64,000 bases of DNA from Flavobacterium piscisymbiosum (lineage in GTDB: Bacteria > Bacteroidota > Bacteroidia > Flavobacteriales > Flavobacteriaceae). The notes under the pieces were generated by a model. That model was not told the origin of the DNA. It was given only the letters and a program-made list of their open reading frames with translations, and searched no databases. The translations under genes and the position numbers were made by a program. The stretch covers positions 2,356,001 to 2,420,000 of the forward strand of contig NZ_JAJJMM010000001.1 in assembly GCF_020905295.1 (NCBI RefSeq), in the 5' to 3' direction. Below, in pieces: positions 62,382 to 64,000 of this stretch (positions are counted from its first letter, which is position 1; every line of letters starts with the position of its first letter).

Positions 62382-62407
62382 AGAATAAAGAATAAAGAAT
62401 AAAGAAT
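62373..62407 (+). repeat. Five copies of the heptamer AAAGAAT over the acyl-CoA dehydrogenase stop codon
   Basis: Five perfect units. The first supplies the last Lys and Glu codons and, with the next bases, the TAA stop, so changes in copy number downstream would not alter the protein. Confidence 0.85.
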
Positions 62408-62525
62408 ATTATTATTGGCTCTTTTCTAGGGATCGATTTATGGAGAAATCTATTCTCTTTTTTCTATGTTCTATTTTCTTTTAAAATAATTTAGAATTCA
62501 TAACCCATAATTCATAATTAATACA

Positions 62526-62533
62526 TACTTTTG
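62526..62533 (+). promoter_or_regulatory. Promoter -7 box for rpsU
   Basis: TACTTTTG matches TAnnTTTG, 29 bp before the start codon. Confidence 0.6.
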
Positions 62534-62546
62534 CACCCTTAACGAG

Positions 62547-62553
62547 AGGAGGT
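62547..62553 (+). promoter_or_regulatory. Strong Shine-Dalgarno sequence of rpsU
   Basis: AGGAGGT within GAGAGGAGGTG (62544-62554), 9 nt before ATG. Other genes in the window lack such a site. In Flavobacterium johnsoniae the anti-Shine-Dalgarno is sequestered on the 30S by bS21, bS18 and bS6, and rpsU keeps a strong SD, consistent with autoregulation by bS21. Confidence 0.8.
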
Positions 62554-62562
62554 GTCAATATT

Positions 62563-62757
62563 ATGTTAATTATACCAATTAAAGACGGAGAAAATATCGA
62601 TAGAGCATTAAAGCGCTATAAAAGAAAATTTGATAAAACAGGAACTGTTCGTCAACTAAGAGCACGTACTGCTTTTATTAAGCCTTCTGTTATCAAAAGA
62701 GCACAAATTCAAAAAGCTGCTTACATCCAAAACATGAGAGATGGTTTAGAGAGTTAG
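62563..62757 (+). CDS. rpsU: 30S ribosomal protein bS21
   Basis: 64 residues, normal for the group: LIIPIKDGENIDRALKRYKR, KFDKTGTVRQLRARTAFIKP and a basic C-terminal helix. bS21 binds the 30S near the 3' end of 16S rRNA. It has an unusually strong SD and a TAnnTTTG promoter. A terminator separates it from the recombinase gene. Confidence 0.97.
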   Translation: MLIIPIKDGENIDRALKRYKRKFDKTGTVRQLRARTAFIKPSVIKRAQIQKAAYIQNMRDGLES

Positions 62758-62779
62758 TATTAGCTTTTCAAAAATAATT

Positions 62780-62818
62780 ACCGTTAGTTATCAAAATTTT
62801 GATACTAACGGTTTTTTT
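62780..62818 (+). terminator. rpsU terminator
   Basis: ACCGTTAGT-T-ATCAAAA and its complement TTTTGAT-A-CTAACGGT form a long hairpin followed by T residues. Confidence 0.9.
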
Positions 62819-62895
62819 ATGCTTAATTTTGAGGTAAATAATATTCTTTATATAAGTAGAATATGGGTTTGTGTAAATGAAAAGTGTGTATTCCT

Positions 62896-63789
62896 ATGAA
62901 ATCAAATAAAGAAGCATTTCGCGATTATCTTCAATTAGAGAAAAAATATTCCCCACATACAGTCAATGCTTATTTGAATGATATTTTATTTTTCGAAACA
63001 TTCAATAAAGAACATTTTGAGCAGGAAAATATCGAACAGGTAAATTACAGTCAAATAAGAAGTTGGATTGTTTCGCTTGTAGATGATAATATTTCTAATG
63101 TGTCTGTCAATCGAAAAATGTCTTCCCTGAAAGCCTTTTATAAATTTCTTTTAAAAACAAAACAAATAGAGGTGAGTCCAATGCTGAAGCATAAGGCGTT
63201 AAAAACACCAAAAATTGTTCAGATTCCATTTTCAGAAAAAGAATTGGCAGATTTGATGCAGCAATTTGGAAACCCTTCCGGATTCGAAGAAGTGAGGAAT
63301 AAATTGATAGTAGATCTTTTTTATACTACAGGAATGCGAAGGGCAGAACTGATAAGTTTAATGAAGTACAATGTTGATTTATCTTCAAATGTAATTAAGG
63401 TTTTAGGAAAGCGTAATAAAGAGCGTATTATTCCGGTTTTGCCAATAATTATTGATCAGTTTAATTTGTATTTGCAGGAAAGAGCTTTGCTTGAGGAGAT
63501 TGTTGATGATGATTATTTTTTTATTTCAGCAAAAGGGTTAAAATTGAGTGAATCTTTTGTGTATCGATTAATAAATTCATACTTTAGTAAAGTCTCTGAA
63601 AAGGTGAAAAAGAGTCCGCACGTGCTTAGGCATACTTTTGCAACTCACTTGCTGAATAACGGAGCAGATTTAAATTCAGTTAAAGAATTATTAGGACATT
63701 CGAGTTTGGCGTCTACACAAGTTTATACTCATAATAGTTTAGCAGAGCTTAAAAAGGTGTATGGTGACGCGCATCCAAGAAATAAATGA
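62896..63789 (+). CDS. xerC: Tyrosine recombinase of the XerC/XerD family
   Basis: 297 residues from the ATG at 62896, which gives the family start KEAFRDYLQLEKKYSPHTVNAY; an in-frame GTG 12 bp upstream is less likely. N-terminal core-binding domain, then the catalytic domain with Arg148 (TGMRRAEL), His242 and Arg245 (HVLRHTFATH), His268 (LLGHSSL) and nucleophile Tyr277 (TQVYTHNS), all present. It resolves chromosome dimers at dif. It lies between rpsU and hpf, a conserved order in Flavobacteria. Confidence 0.93.
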   Translation: MKSNKEAFRDYLQLEKKYSPHTVNAYLNDILFFETFNKEHFEQENIEQVNYSQIRSWIVSLVDDNISNVSVNRKMSSLKAFYKFLLKTKQIEVSPMLKHKALKTPKIVQIPFSEKELADLMQQFGNPSGFEEVRNKLIVDLFYTTGMRRAELISLMKYNVDLSSNVIKVLGKRNKERIIPVLPIIIDQFNLYLQERALLEEIVDDDYFFISAKGLKLSESFVYRLINSYFSKVSEKVKKSPHVLRHTFATHLLNNGADLNSVKELLGHSSLASTQVYTHNSLAELKKVYGDAHPRNK

Positions 63790-63823
63790 TGGTTCTTAAA
63801 TGTTTAACCCTAAAATTTGTATT

Positions 63824-64000
63824 ATGAAGGTAGATGTTCATGCAGTTAACTTTACTGTTGACAGAAAATTAGTGGATTTTATTCAGGAAAGAATGGATAA
63901 ATTAGAAAAATATTACGATCGAGTAGTTTCGGCTGACATTTTTTTAAAGGTTGAGAGAACGAGTGATAAGGAGAATAAGGCGGTAGAGATTAAGATTAAT
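63824..64000 (+). CDS. hpf: Ribosome hibernation promoting factor (partial, truncated by window end)
   Basis: 59 codons are visible from the ATG at 63824, open at the window end. KVDVHAVNFTVDRKLVDFI, KLEKYYDRVVSADIFL and NKAVEIKIN match the N-terminal domain of HPF/RaiA, which binds the 30S A and P sites during stationary phase. It starts 34 bp after the recombinase gene and is probably co-transcribed with it. Confidence 0.92.
   Translation, partial: MKVDVHAVNFTVDRKLVDFIQERMDKLEKYYDRVVSADIFLKVERTSDKENKAVEIKIN

Noticed and set aside
62896..63789. Integrase of a genomic island
   Set aside because: Gene order rpsU-xer-hpf is the normal chromosomal arrangement in this group, and no island genes follow, so it is a housekeeping Xer recombinase.

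Overview
The window comes from a Flavobacterium-like member of the Bacteroidota (Flavobacteriaceae). The signs are low GC, promoters of the TAnnTTTG type, start codons mostly without Shine-Dalgarno sequences (rpsU being the exception), a type IX secretion tail on a secreted glycoside hydrolase, and families typical of the group: GSCFA, DUF2851, DUF4230, DUF4274, DUF5522, DUF4136, TamB/TamL and the Bacteroidota putative porin. I found no rRNA, tRNA, CRISPR array, prophage or transposase gene. This is ordinary chromosomal housekeeping DNA whose intergenic spaces are packed with short palindromic and tandem repeats.

Layout. 1-3.9 kb: envelope genes (partial DUF2490 protein, TonB-dependent receptor) behind an Rrf2 regulator. 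3.9-7.2 kb: a minus-strand cluster M23 peptidase, MerR-type regulator, LemA, two TPM-domain proteins. 7.5-12.3 kb: alaS and an ABC exporter, converging on a nested palindrome. 12.5-23.7 kb: two paralogous lipoproteins, a GSCFA protein, the TamB/TamL pair for outer-membrane assembly, a DUF4230 protein. 23.9-29.4 kb: aromatic amino acid hydroxylase, truncated haemoglobin, secreted GH30 hydrolase. 29.5-35.7 kb: ilvA with an upstream isoleucine leader peptide, a DUF4136 lipoprotein, hutU, a 2-hydroxyacid dehydrogenase. 35.8-46.6 kb: a HExxH mini-protein, a D-cysteine desulfhydrase-like enzyme, a LysM glucosaminidase, hemL, two stress-type periplasmic paralogues, a DUF4274 protein, a D-lactate dehydrogenase-like enzyme, lysS. 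47-52.7 kb: paired lipoproteins, lipB, an AraC regulator with a quinone reductase, rnhB. 52.8-64 kb: porin, cystathionine beta-synthase, exonuclease, an interrupted DUF2851 gene, PspC, an amino acid permease, an HhH protein, acyl-CoA dehydrogenase, rpsU, a Xer recombinase and the start of hpf.

The most notable finding is a compact, apparently complete transcription attenuator on the minus strand at 31.08-31.24 kb. It has a TAnnTTTG promoter, an 18-residue leader peptide with eight isoleucines, a hairpin over the end of the leader, a possible antiterminator pairing and an intrinsic terminator. The next gene downstream is ilvA, the committed step of isoleucine synthesis. Other points worth following up are an in-frame stop inside an otherwise intact DUF2851 gene, a 13-copy perfect heptamer array ending 4 nt before the pspC start codon, an in-frame repeat fragment inside alaS, and the strong Shine-Dalgarno of rpsU. 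Several families of palindromic or octamer repeats recur across the window, some nested one inside another.
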